Virus record (IMG/VR): IMGVR_UViG_3300038361_000164
Coordinates: 1-64,000 of that record
Source of the DNA: a virus
Reading direction: 5' to 3' (one strand)
DNA length: 64,000 bases
Below are positions 1-9,200 of this stretch, piece by piece. A model generated the notes under the pieces. It was given only the letters and a program-made list of their open reading frames with translations, ran no database searches and was not told the origin of the DNA. Position numbers and translations under genes: made by a program. How positions within the stretch are numbered: position 1 is the first letter of the stretch; every line of letters starts with the position of its first letter.

Positions 1-1
1 T

Positions 2-268
2 GGTTCATCTGGTAATTCGGGTACATCTGGATCATCGGGATCATCAGGTACATCAGGAGCTGCAGGAGCTAACGGCACATCAGGCTCGTCAGGATCATCA
101 GGTACATCCGGATCATCTGGTAAATCTGGAACATCAGGTTCATCAGGATCATCTGGAACTTCAGGAGCTGCGGGAACTTCAGGAACTTCAGGAGCTGCGG
201 GAACTTCAGGAACTTCAGGAGCTGCGGGAACTTCTGGGTCATCGGGATCATCCGGTACATCTGGATAT
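2..268 (+). repeat. Collagen Gly-X-Y coding repeat with an internal 27-nt tandem repeat
   Basis: Nine-base Gly-X-Y units run from the left edge to the Tyr-Trp at about 266-271. Between about 155 and 235 a 27-nt unit encoding GAAGTSGTS is repeated about three times almost without change, which suggests recent slippage or recombination. No dyad or spacer structure is present, so this is coding repeat rather than CRISPR. Confidence 0.85.
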
Positions 269-1192
269 TGAACAGAAGTTGCTGGTGAAATTTATTATAC
301 CGGTAATGTAGCAATTGGTGGTACCAATCCGGCAAAACGTTTCCATATAACCGGCTCAGGCACAGGAGCTTTAGCTCCAGCATTTAGATTAGAAAATACA
401 GATGCGTCTGTGGCTGATTGACAAATGGTGGCCCACAGTAGTGATTATTTCTCTTTTAATGAAGTCGGTATAACTGGAAGATTTTTCATAGCAGCAGGCG
501 GTAACGTTGGAATAAAAGCTAATGCTACTTCATATCTGTTTGAAGTTGATGGTGGTACTACTGGTGGAGATATTCTTTGCTACGACATATTTACACATGA
601 CGGAAATGTGGAAACTTCTGATGAAAGATTAAAAGAAGATATTGTAACTTCAGCATTAGGGCTTGATTTTGTTAATGCACTAAACCCTGTTAGTTATAAA
701 TGAAAAACAGTTCCAGAAAAACAACAAATGGAATCTGGCAACGATGTAGCCCTGACAACTATAAATAAAGAGGTAACTACAGAAGAAATAGTATTTGAAA
801 ATGACAAGTATGTGAAAAAAGTTATAACAGCATTCCAAGATGTAGAAGTGCCAGTAATAGATGTACATGACTTATATAATGAAGCTGGGGAAATTATAGG
901 CCAACACGAAATACCTCGAATGGAGCCTTATGAAAGAGTTCATAGAACATTTCCAGAGGAAACCCATAGTCGAACTCATTATGGAATGGTATCACAAGAA
1001 GTGGAACAAGTGCTTCTCAATGCTGGGCTAACCACCAAAGATTTTGCAGGATTTATTCGTGAAAGCAAAAGAGATAGATATGGGCTTAGATATACAGAAT
1101 TTATAGCTCCAATGATAAAAGCTATTCAAGAACTGTCAGCCAAAGTAACACAGTTAGAAGCTGATTCACATACTCATGTCAATATTAAATAA
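2..1192 (+). CDS. Collagen-like tail/appendage fibre with C-terminal S74 chaperone domain (5' truncated, TGA=Trp)
   Basis: Open at the window's left edge; 396 residues are visible. About 30 Gly-X-Y triplets (GSS, GTS, GAA, GNS, GKS) come first and are rich in Ser/Thr with no Pro. A receptor-fibre-like segment (YYTGNVAIGG) follows, then a peptidase_S74 (intramolecular chaperone) domain with the catalytic-type motif SDERLKEDI and the conserved PVSYKWK. The last Trp is encoded by TGA at 701-703. Other in-frame TGA codons are at 269 and 419. The C-terminus (about residues 345-390) looks like the coiled-coil end typical of S74 domains. S74 domains trimerise fibres and then cleave themselves off. 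The protein ends at TAA. Read with the standard code it would be three fragments, so earlier tools may call it broken. Family assignment is firm; whether it is a tail or head fibre is not. Confidence 0.9.
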
Positions 1193-1195
1193 AAC

Positions 1196-1224
1196 TTGAC
1201 TAGTTTTAGCACTATGATTTATAT
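1196..1224 (+). promoter_or_regulatory. Sigma70-like promoter, TTGACT-N17-TTATAT
   Basis: TTGACT at 1196-1201 is followed by a 17-nt spacer and TTATAT at 1219-1224 (TATATT one base later is an alternative). It lies in the 39-nt gap between the S74 fibre and the next gene. A start about 7 nt after the -10 box would fall at or next to the ATG at 1232, so any transcript would be leaderless or nearly so. It would drive the 1232-5557 virion operon. Called from sequence only. Confidence 0.5.
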
Positions 1225-1231
1225 TTAAGTA

Positions 1232-1414
1232 ATGAAATTGCAACCGAAAACTAATATAGCAGACGAACTAACTTTGGCACAAAGATTAGAACAAGCTGCT
1301 AAAGAAATAGTAGAAAACCAAGCAGCTAGCGAAGGTGTACATGTAGAAATAACTCCAAAAGTAATAGACGAGATAGAAGAGTATGGCGACAGATTATACG
1401 ACTGGGAATCTTAG
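1232..1414 (+). CDS. Small acidic protein of unknown function (60 aa)
   Basis: Starts MKLQPKTNIADEL and ends YDWES at TAG. It is predicted to be largely helical, with many Glu/Ala residues and no recognisable domain. No Shine-Dalgarno is obvious upstream; a promoter -10 lies only a few bases before the ATG. Its last 32 bases overlap the start of the next gene in another frame, which suggests translational coupling. Position between a fibre and neck/tail genes suggests a minor virion or assembly role, but that is inference. Confidence 0.6.
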   Translation: MKLQPKTNIADELTLAQRLEQAAKEIVENQAASEGVHVEITPKVIDEIEEYGDRLYDWES

Positions 1415-2324
1415 TCTAGATATAAAATATCCTTTTGTTAGTTTTGCGCAGAATTATTTTGCACAACATGGCACCTATACCTGAACGTCCGATCCTCGTA
1501 CTACTGGGATTATTATAGCTGATAAGTATGCGATTAATATAGGTGTAGCCTTTCAACGTCCCACTATCATAGTATCAAGAGGGCCTATTGCTTGAAGCGA
1601 TGTAATACGTAATACAACAATACCAGGAACGGGCGTACAATATACTTTAGAACAGGAACGATTACAGGGAAACATAGGTACACACGACACACGGCAGAAT
1701 GCTACAATTACTAATTTAATAAACGGCTCTATACGTTATAGTGTGTTATTTAAAGAAGGGTTACCAGCAGAATCTGCGGCGAGTGATTTATTTTTTGCCT
1801 TAGCAGCGTATCAAGAAGATTTTAAGGTAAAAAAAATACATAGCATTAAGAATTTACGATTAGGAGAAGAAAGATTAGTTAAAACTAAATCTGATAAAAT
1901 TCTTACACAAGTAGATATCGATCTTCAATTCGAATCTCAAAAAACATTACGACGTGGAGAAAAACAAAGTTACTGTGTTGTATTTATTGATGCTGTCGAA
2001 GTTTTCGAAGGTATTAATTATACTGTTAAAACTAACGGAACACAGATTGCCTTTAACACAGCACCAGCTTTGGCAGAGGCGTTAACAATAACTTATACAG
2101 ACGCCACTACTTTACTAACTGTTACATTAGCAGCTTTAGGTACAGGAGATGGCACTACAACTGTATTTACTATTCCAGATTCGGGAGCAGTATATGGATA
2201 CTTTACTTGGTTATCTGAATTCATTGTAACTGGCCCAGGAATTACTTCACTTACTTTAACAAATAACTATCCAGATGGCGGCGAAGAAACAATAAGCGGC
2301 ACCTGGTTTCAAGCAGATGGGTAA
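1383..2324 (+). CDS. Virion protein of unknown role, upstream of tail sheath (313 aa, TGA=Trp)
   Basis: Reading TGA as Trp (1482, 1593) gives one frame from ATG 1383, preceded by GAAGAG, to TAA 2324. The start MATDYTTGN overlaps the 60-aa gene by 32 nt. Beta-rich sequence with a C-terminal Gly/Thr-rich region (GTGDGTTTVFTIP, about residues 250-262) typical of phage structural proteins. A tail-completion or neck role fits its place two genes before the sheath, but no family is recognised. The standard code would lose the first 100 or so residues. Confidence 0.75.
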
Positions 2325-2339
2325 TAAACAGTAAATAAT

Positions 2340-3221
2340 ATGGGTTTAACACAAGAACAACAGATGGAACATTTCATGATAGGCTTTCAAGATCAACTTG
2401 AAAAGACTGCATTTATTCCACAAATGACTGCTAAGATTTTACCACATCTTCTTAAATGAAAGAAGTTACTTACAACACCGTCTAAAACTAATATTGGAAA
2501 ATTTGTCATAGGCATAAAAAACGCTAAAGGCAAAAGATTAGAATACTTATCTAAAATGTCTGATCCACTAGAAAGAGCGATGAGAAATACAAAAGGCAAA
2601 GGATTTAAAATGCCTAAAATAGATCCACTACAACAAGTTGGCGGCGCTGGAGGCACCCTTTCTAGGGGAATTAGAACTTCTATAGGTAACACTGCTCTTA
2701 ATTTACAGACACTTTCTAAAGGACTTAAAGGACAGGGATTTGTAAAAGGAACGGGTCAATTTGTTAAAAACTTAGGAACTATGTCAAAAAATCAGATACG
2801 TGGATCAAGATTAAAAGAAATTGACTTGACTAATAAGCATTTATATTACGATATTAAAAGCAAGAATACGTTCTTAAGGGGATCAGGTCCCTTGGGACGT
2901 TTCAAAATTTTTGACAGAAAAGTAGTAGGTACTATTAACAAGGGCGGTCGTAACACTGTAATAGTGAAAAAACGACCTCTTGCCCACGCAGCTAGCGCGA
3001 CTTTAACTGCGCCAGGAATACTTGCTACAGCTCCGTTACTCAATTTGGGAGATAAGACGGACAAAAAAGGTAAGAAAATACCTTTTGCGAAAAGATATTT
3101 AAAGGCTGTACCGAAAGCACTGCCAGAAGTTGCTACCTGAGGAGTCGCAAGACCTCTTGGTTATGGGATAGAAGGAGTACGAGGTATAAAAGGTATACAT
3201 AGCCTTCTTAACACAACTTAG
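2340..3221 (+). CDS. Basic virion protein of unknown function (293 aa, TGA=Trp)
   Basis: Starts at ATG 2340 (MGLTQEQQMEHF), reads TGA as Trp in HLLKWKK and VATWGVARP, and ends at TAG 3221. Very rich in Lys/Arg and Gly, with a hydrophobic Ala-rich stretch near residues 215-235 (AHAASATLTAPGILATAPLL) followed by a basic tail. The mix of a basic surface and one hydrophobic segment could suit a DNA- or membrane-contacting virion protein. No homologous family is recognised. It sits 15 nt after the previous gene and 23 nt before the sheath gene. Confidence 0.7.
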
Positions 3222-3244
3222 ACCTAATTTATGGAGGATCTAAA

Positions 3245-4873
3245 ATGGCTTACACTAAACCAGGTGTAGAAATCACTCAAGTGCAGACAACTGCACAACC
3301 TATCTTAACTGCTCCAGATATGATTGGTTGCATAATTGGAGAGGGTTTTTGGTGGCAGGATCCATCATGGGATGACTCGACAGATACAGTACGATATTCT
3401 GTATTTGCAACACAATATGAAAACAACTATTTGTTCGTTCCTTATTCAGGAATTAACTCTACGTACAATACAAATGTATTAGAAGGATCGGTTATTGTAG
3501 ATCTTTTACCTACACAAGGTGATGGAGCAGGAATACTTGTAAATGTATTAACATCTCAATTTACAACTACGGCTTCAGGAATTTACATTGATGCAAGTTT
3601 AATATCTTCCGGCGCTAAAGCTGACATTCACGTAGGGTTCTTAGCTAAGAATCCAGATAATGTGGAACAGTTTGGTACCTTATCTAGTCTTTCTGATATC
3701 AGAGATGCTATTGGAGAGCCAGTTAGTTGGAATCCTTTGGCATACGGTATATATACTGCTATGGTAAATGCTGGCACAGAAATTAGTTACATAGGCGTAT
3801 CTGGATTTACAGCCGATAACTTTGGAGAAGCTCTAGATAATTTAGCTTCTGAAGAAGTGTATGCTATCGCCCCAATGAGTCAATTGGCGGTTACAGCTAC
3901 CTATAAAACTCACGTAGAAGCACAATCAGCAGCAGCTGGTAAAAAGGAGAGAATTGCATTTTTAAATAGCATTACTCCATGGACCGGCACACCACATGCT
4001 GAAAGTACTTCAGATAAAACTACAACAGCGGAATCGTTAAGAGATACTAATTCAGCTGTTAGATCAAAACGTATTTTTGCGACATTCCCAGATATTGCAT
4101 ATATCCAAGAACGTCGTCATATTTCATCAGTTCATCCAGCATGGTTAGATGCGGTATATACAAGGTATACTCCAGCTGGTATTAGTTTTGCTGATTCGAA
4201 TACTTATAATGTTTACGCACTATTAGCATCTGATTTAAAACTAAGTGGAACACTTTACAAGAAAGGTACTAAAATTACAGCAGCCAACTGGACTACTTTA
4301 AAAGCAGCAGGTTGGGCAGATGGTGGAATGGTGACAGTATTAGCACCAGTTCCTGGCTATTACTACGCAGCTGAATTGTTAGGACTACGTATCGGAAACT
4401 CACCATCACAGTCATTGACTAACATCGCCTTAGGACTTGCTAAACGTACTTATGGTTCTCAAGATTATTTCTCTGAGACCCAATTAAATACTATGGCAGA
4501 AGGTGGAACGTTTATAATGACACAGGCGAATAGTAACTCACCTGTAGTGAGTAGACATCAGTTAAGTACCGACGTAACTTCTATCGCAAAAAGAGAGCTT
4601 AGTATAACCTCTGCGATTGACTTTGCAGCTAAGTTTGTAAGACAAAGTATCAATCCATATATCGGAAATACAAATATAACAACAAACTTTATCACTTTAA
4701 TTAATACAATTTTAGTTGGTATTGGTTTGTACTTGGTTAGACAAGAAATTGTTGCAGACTTTAGTATTGTTTCTGTTACTCAAGATAGTATCAGTCCAGA
4801 TGTACTAAATGTTGATATAGAAGTATTGCCTCTATACCCAAGTAACTACATCAGAATTAAAATGATATTCTAA
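3245..4873 (+). CDS. Contractile tail sheath protein
   Basis: 542 residues beginning MAYTKPGVEITQV, the PGV start typical of myovirus sheath proteins, and ending in a beta-strand-rich segment (SPDVLNVDIEVLPLYPSNYIRI) like sheath C-terminal domains. A strong ribosome site GGAGG lies 9 nt upstream. It is followed 12 nt later by the tube protein, the usual sheath-tube order. Sheath subunits polymerise around the tube and contract to drive it through the envelope. No in-frame TGA; Trp is TGG (for example the WW near residue 37). Assignment rests on size, both termini and gene order. Confidence 0.85.
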   Translation: MAYTKPGVEITQVQTTAQPILTAPDMIGCIIGEGFWWQDPSWDDSTDTVRYSVFATQYENNYLFVPYSGINSTYNTNVLEGSVIVDLLPTQGDGAGILVNVLTSQFTTTASGIYIDASLISSGAKADIHVGFLAKNPDNVEQFGTLSSLSDIRDAIGEPVSWNPLAYGIYTAMVNAGTEISYIGVSGFTADNFGEALDNLASEEVYAIAPMSQLAVTATYKTHVEAQSAAAGKKERIAFLNSITPWTGTPHAESTSDKTTTAESLRDTNSAVRSKRIFATFPDIAYIQERRHISSVHPAWLDAVYTRYTPAGISFADSNTYNVYALLASDLKLSGTLYKKGTKITAANWTTLKAAGWADGGMVTVLAPVPGYYYAAELLGLRIGNSPSQSLTNIALGLAKRTYGSQDYFSETQLNTMAEGGTFIMTQANSNSPVVSRHQLSTDVTSIAKRELSITSAIDFAAKFVRQSINPYIGNTNITTNFITLINTILVGIGLYLVRQEIVADFSIVSVTQDSISPDVLNVDIEVLPLYPSNYIRIKMIF

Positions 4874-4885
4874 GGAGAATAAAAA

Positions 4886-5557
4886 ATGGCACCACTTAAT
4901 ACCTTACAAACTTGGGGTGAATCCCAATTTAATAATAACGTACAGACGATAGATAATTTATCTAATTTTCTATCCGCGGAATCTATGGTGGTATGTACAG
5001 GGCCTCCAGAGTACAATCCAGCAGATGACTTTGCAAATTTGATTCCAGTTGGACTGGTTCAAAATGTCCAGGTATCACAGAATAAACAAATCAGTCAAGT
5101 ATTTGAAATAGGATCTAGAAAACCTATTTTTATTCCAGGACGTACGATTGTAAATTGTGGAATATCAAAAATACTATTTGATAGTCACTCATTGATGAAG
5201 GCTTTGTATTTACAAACTCACAGCGATGTAATTGGACTAGGAGTAGAGGATGTAGATGGAGTTGATGTTCCAATTACACTAAGTACAGGTGAGGATGCAC
5301 CTGGATTAGTTACAGATGGTACTACTCCAGATTTCTTTATTAACTTAGCTTCTAAGTTCTTTAATAGACCTTTGGGATTAGGATTTTTCTTGAGAGATAT
5401 GGAAGGTGATCAATATGGCGGATTTTATTTAAATAACTGTTATATTCAACACCACACATTTAATATTGCTAGTCAGCAAACTATTTTAGTTGAAAATGTA
5501 TCTATAAGATGCTCTCGATTAGAACCAGTTGCTTATGGCGCAGGCTCGACAATTTAA
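4886..5557 (+). CDS. Tail tube protein (myovirus type)
   Basis: 223 residues with TAAGGAGA upstream of the ATG. It follows the sheath gene directly, as in most contractile-tail phages, and is close in length to tail tube proteins. The sequence contains the beta-rich pattern NVQVSQNKQISQVFEIGSR (about residues 60-80), characteristic of tube subunits in which a sheet lines the lumen, and a C-terminal strand LVENVSIRCSR. No TGA codons. The next + strand tail gene is about 35.7 kb downstream. Ends at TAA just before a strong hairpin. Confidence 0.8.
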   Translation: MAPLNTLQTWGESQFNNNVQTIDNLSNFLSAESMVVCTGPPEYNPADDFANLIPVGLVQNVQVSQNKQISQVFEIGSRKPIFIPGRTIVNCGISKILFDSHSLMKALYLQTHSDVIGLGVEDVDGVDVPITLSTGEDAPGLVTDGTTPDFFINLASKFFNRPLGLGFFLRDMEGDQYGGFYLNNCYIQHHTFNIASQQTILVENVSIRCSRLEPVAYGAGSTI

Positions 5558-5576
5558 GCTAAAAAAAATAAACTAC

Positions 5577-5610
5577 AAAAAAAGGGGTGCCAGTTACGGT
5601 ACCCCTTTTT
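5577..5610. terminator. Bidirectional intrinsic terminator between convergent operons
   Basis: A-tract, stem GGGGTGCC (5584-5591), loop AGTTAC, stem GGTACCCC (5598-5605), then T-tract. The 8-bp stem contains one G-T pair. The A-tract on one side and T-tract on the other make it work on both strands. It lies between the tube gene (+) and the dNMP kinase gene (-). Confidence 0.9.
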
Positions 5611-5613
5611 ATT

Positions 5614-6192
5614 TTAAGTTCTTTTAAACTGCTCTATTAATGTATTTGCGGCATTAAACTGCTCGTCCAAAGTCATGTCTTGATTATAAATTTCATAAGT
5701 AAAAGGATAATCATCTAAAGAAGTTTCCGAAGCGTGATTACTGAATTCATCTTTTATTACATCTCTATATAACCTAATAACGATCCCTCCTGCCGCTTCT
5801 ATTGCCTTTACTTCGTTGGGAAACCTAACGTCAGTTGCTACAACCTTCAGTAATGGAGTTTGTCTAGAAGCATAATCTTCGATATCCTTAATCGTTTTAT
5901 TAGCCCAAACATCTGGATACATTTTACGAAAGATATCTGTTCCAACATACTGTAATACTTCACGATATGTAGGATGTCTACCTTTTAAGGTAAGATGTTC
6001 TTGAGCTTTTGCTTTATCAGCTTCAAGTTGTCCATAATTCACTACTCCAAGATAATCTTGACATAATTGTTTTAAAGGACCTGCAAAAGAAAATTTTACG
6101 TATTCATCTGATTTTATAAGTCTTTTACCTATACTATCTTTGCCAGCACTTCTTTTTCCAGAAAGCCCAACAATAAAATAATTTTTATCCAT
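5614..6192 (-). CDS. Deoxynucleoside monophosphate kinase (T4 gp1-like)
   Basis: 192 residues. The P-loop GLSGKRSAGKDS spans residues 9-20, and VVATDVRFPNEVKAIEAAGG followed by an HASETSLDD motif matches the phage dNMP kinase family, which phosphorylates dNMPs to dNDPs for DNA synthesis. It is the last gene of the leftward early operon, 12 nt after the polymerase stop. The ATG is preceded by an A-rich leader (ATCAATATAAAAA) rather than a Shine-Dalgarno site. No in-frame TGA. Size matches the family. Confidence 0.9.
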   Translation of the reverse strand: MDKNYFIVGLSGKRSAGKDSIGKRLIKSDEYVKFSFAGPLKQLCQDYLGVVNYGQLEADKAKAQEHLTLKGRHPTYREVLQYVGTDIFRKMYPDVWANKTIKDIEDYASRQTPLLKVVATDVRFPNEVKAIEAAGGIVIRLYRDVIKDEFSNHASETSLDDYPFTYEIYNQDMTLDEQFNAANTLIEQFKRT

Positions 6193-6204
6193 TTTTTATA
6201 TTGA

Positions 6205-9200
6205 TTAATGTACCCAATGATCGCTAATAACTGCATCTACTTTCATAGGAACAGAGTCTGCATAATGATTAAAAGCTTCAATCATTTTTAACTCCATCAT
6301 CTTAGCGACAGCTTTTGCATCGTCTTCATGTACTTCTACTAGAATTTCCATTTGTGTTGCGAACTAACCGATTCCGTTAGCTCTCTTTAGGTTTCCCCAA
6401 AGATCGGACTATATCATAGGCCCTTCGGCCTTCAAGATCTTTCGGCATATCTTTATACCTACTCGCAATTTTTACGATAGTCTCTGAAGGTGGAATTTTA
6501 TAAATATAATCATGATCATCATATTTTTTTAAAATTTTTGCAATCATAGGAGTATCATGCACTTTAAATTGTATAAAGTATCCTCGACATCCAATTGTTT
6601 TATGACGTGTACCGTGTAACTCAAATTTTTTATTAATAAAAGATACAAAGTTGTCTGCAAATTTTAAACTATATACTTGGCCAATGCTAAGACTATAATA
6701 TTTAAGTTGTCGATGAAAAGTTCCATCGTCAAACATAAGTAAAGCAAATCCCAACTCTGTTAATCCTCCTAATGTTTTTTCTACTTTCCAGAAGTCAGCT
6801 TCCTTTAAAGCATTTAGGATTTCATTTTTACCAACTGTAAATTCGTATAAAATACTCTTTTTATTTACAGAACCCCACAATTTTGAATGTTGTAAAGTTG
6901 TAATTAATGATTGTTTATATTCTAAATAATTTTTTACATATCCTCCGAACTTTATTCTTAAAGTTCGTTTTTGACGCATCCAATATGCATCTCCTAAATA
7001 TGAACTAATTATTACTTGTTGTTCTTGTTTTGTCATTTTATTCCCTCCCTGCTGATTACCCAATCCAAAAGATTTTAGCACTAAGGCACTTTTGGCTCTA
7101 AGGGTTTTCCAGCAAATTATCTTGATTTACCCACGACGCTATTCCGTATCGTGCACAACATTAACAATTCTGGCATCCCATTTGTGAATTTTAATATTGT
7201 TACTTATTTTAACTAGCGCTAACTTAGTAGTACTAGCACCACAGCCTTGAAATGGCATGTTCTTAGCTTCATTAATAGCATGTGACACTTCTCCCTTATT
7301 ATCCCAGTCTATGTGACTTACGTCCATTCTGCGATGATCTAAAGGTGAATAGGTATATCTGTTATGTTCAACTGCCTCAGACAAGTCATCCATTAAGTTT
7401 TTAATATACGGAAATGTTATAAAATATTTCTTCATCAGTTTACGTGCTTCATACAAATTAATACTTAATGTAGCCGCAAGTTTACTAACTCCCATTCCAT
7501 AAAGAATGCCGAAGCTTATTGATTTTGCTGGGTTTCTATATTTTGTTTTCATTTCGTCTATTAACTTACCGTTTTTATCGAAGAACTTTTCATAGTCAAT
7601 TCCAAAAATAAGACTTGCTGAGTAGCAATGTAAGTCCATGTCGTTTTTCAGAGCGTAAATAAATTTAGGCTCTTTGCTCAAATGAGCTAATAATCGCAGT
7701 TCTTGCAGTAATTCCCTAGCTTTCGCTAAGGCCCGGACTCTCTCTTCACCCCAAAGGGTGCGCCGTATATAGTCTCTACACTTGCCCGGAAAGATATATC
7801 TTTCCTGCTAGCTCGGGATTGCCATCAGCATTATCTGTTAAGGTTTCCCCGAATTAGCGGCGTTTTCATCTATAAATTTCTTTATAGCGGAGCCTTGCAA
7901 AAATTTTTCATGTTTTCTCTCTAAATACAAATTACTATCAGCATACAATAAGTCATAAAATTTAACAATTTCTGACTGTGTACACACCCTTACTAAGCCT
8001 AAACCATTTGAAAAGGTTCCAGTAACTTTTAAAAATTGTTTTAAATATGTTTTTAATTGATTAAAAAACAGTTCAGAACCAGTAGCGATTTCAACAGATA
8101 CTCTTTTATCTCCAACACATTTCACACAACCATCACCATCTAAAACTCCTCGCACAATGTGAGATGTTAGTGGTATGTTTAAATGCAAAGTTTTGCTTTT
8201 ATTTGGAGTTATTCCAATTTTATTTAAAAATTGATGTATTTCTTTATTACCAAAGCGTACGCTACACATATATGATCCATATTTTTTATTCTTATAGGAT
8301 TTTGGCTGCACATCATACCCTATAAATTTACTATATTTACATAAATGTTGTACATCTTTTTCATCTGCAGAAACATCTATTGTATATTTGCTATAAGTAG
8401 GAGTGGAAATATTACCATCAGCCGAAATAAATCCTATCCAATATTGAACTTCTTTGTTTGAAAGATCTTTAAAAGGATTGGTTTTCACGACACGTTGGGT
8501 TTCAGAAGGCCCTTTTAAAACATAATTATTTCGCAGCAATATGCGTCTAATTGTAGTGTTATATGTTTTTAAGATTTTCCCTATTTCTGTAGGGTTTTTA
8601 CCTTCATCGTAAAGAGTACATATTTGTAATTCTTGAGAGGGAGTATATTTATTATGTATTGTCATACCTCAATATACTCGTATTTTAAGCAGAAAACAAG
8701 TAAAATATTTCGTTATCTTGACCCGAAAAGTCTGCTGCGATTATTCTATAATCAGGATACTGAGCTGTAAATGCTGCCCTGTATTCCTTTTCTTTTGGTA
8801 TATTCATTAGGTTAGGTGTTCGTCCTGCGAATCTACCTGTGCCTGCACCTAATTGTGCAAAACGAGCATGTATTCGTAGATCAGATGGATGAATATGTTT
8901 TTCTAGAAAAGCTTCTCCATAAGTACTTACTTTTTTTGTAGCTTCTCTATATTTCAATAGTGCATCTGTGGCAGGGCTTCTTAAACTTTTTAAGATTGCA
9001 GCTCCTGTACCAGCGATTTCTTTTCCTAATATCTTTTCTAAAGCAGGTCTTACCTGCAAAGGAGATCCATAATTAATTACCGGGTCTCCAAATAAATCTG
9101 TTTCACATACTTTTTTGAAATATGCATTTAAATCTTTAAAGGCGCTATCAGCTCTTACTAAAGCTTCTTTCTGCAAAAATAACCACTTATCTTTGTTTAT

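Noticed and set aside
2-268. Possible CRISPR or satellite array
   Set aside because: Repeats are in-frame codon units with no spacers and lie inside a fibre gene.
69-383. Minus-strand reading frame across the collagen repeat
   Set aside because: It is a shadow of low-complexity Gly-X-Y codons and encodes repetitive Leu/Met-rich sequence.
680-720. TGA = Gly (code 25)
   Set aside because: PVSYK-TGA-K in the S74 domain and the tail genes fit Trp, and TGG Trp codons occur alongside.
7139-7681. Separate short polymerase fragment gene
   Set aside because: It is exon 2 of the interrupted polymerase; frame and motifs join across the introns.
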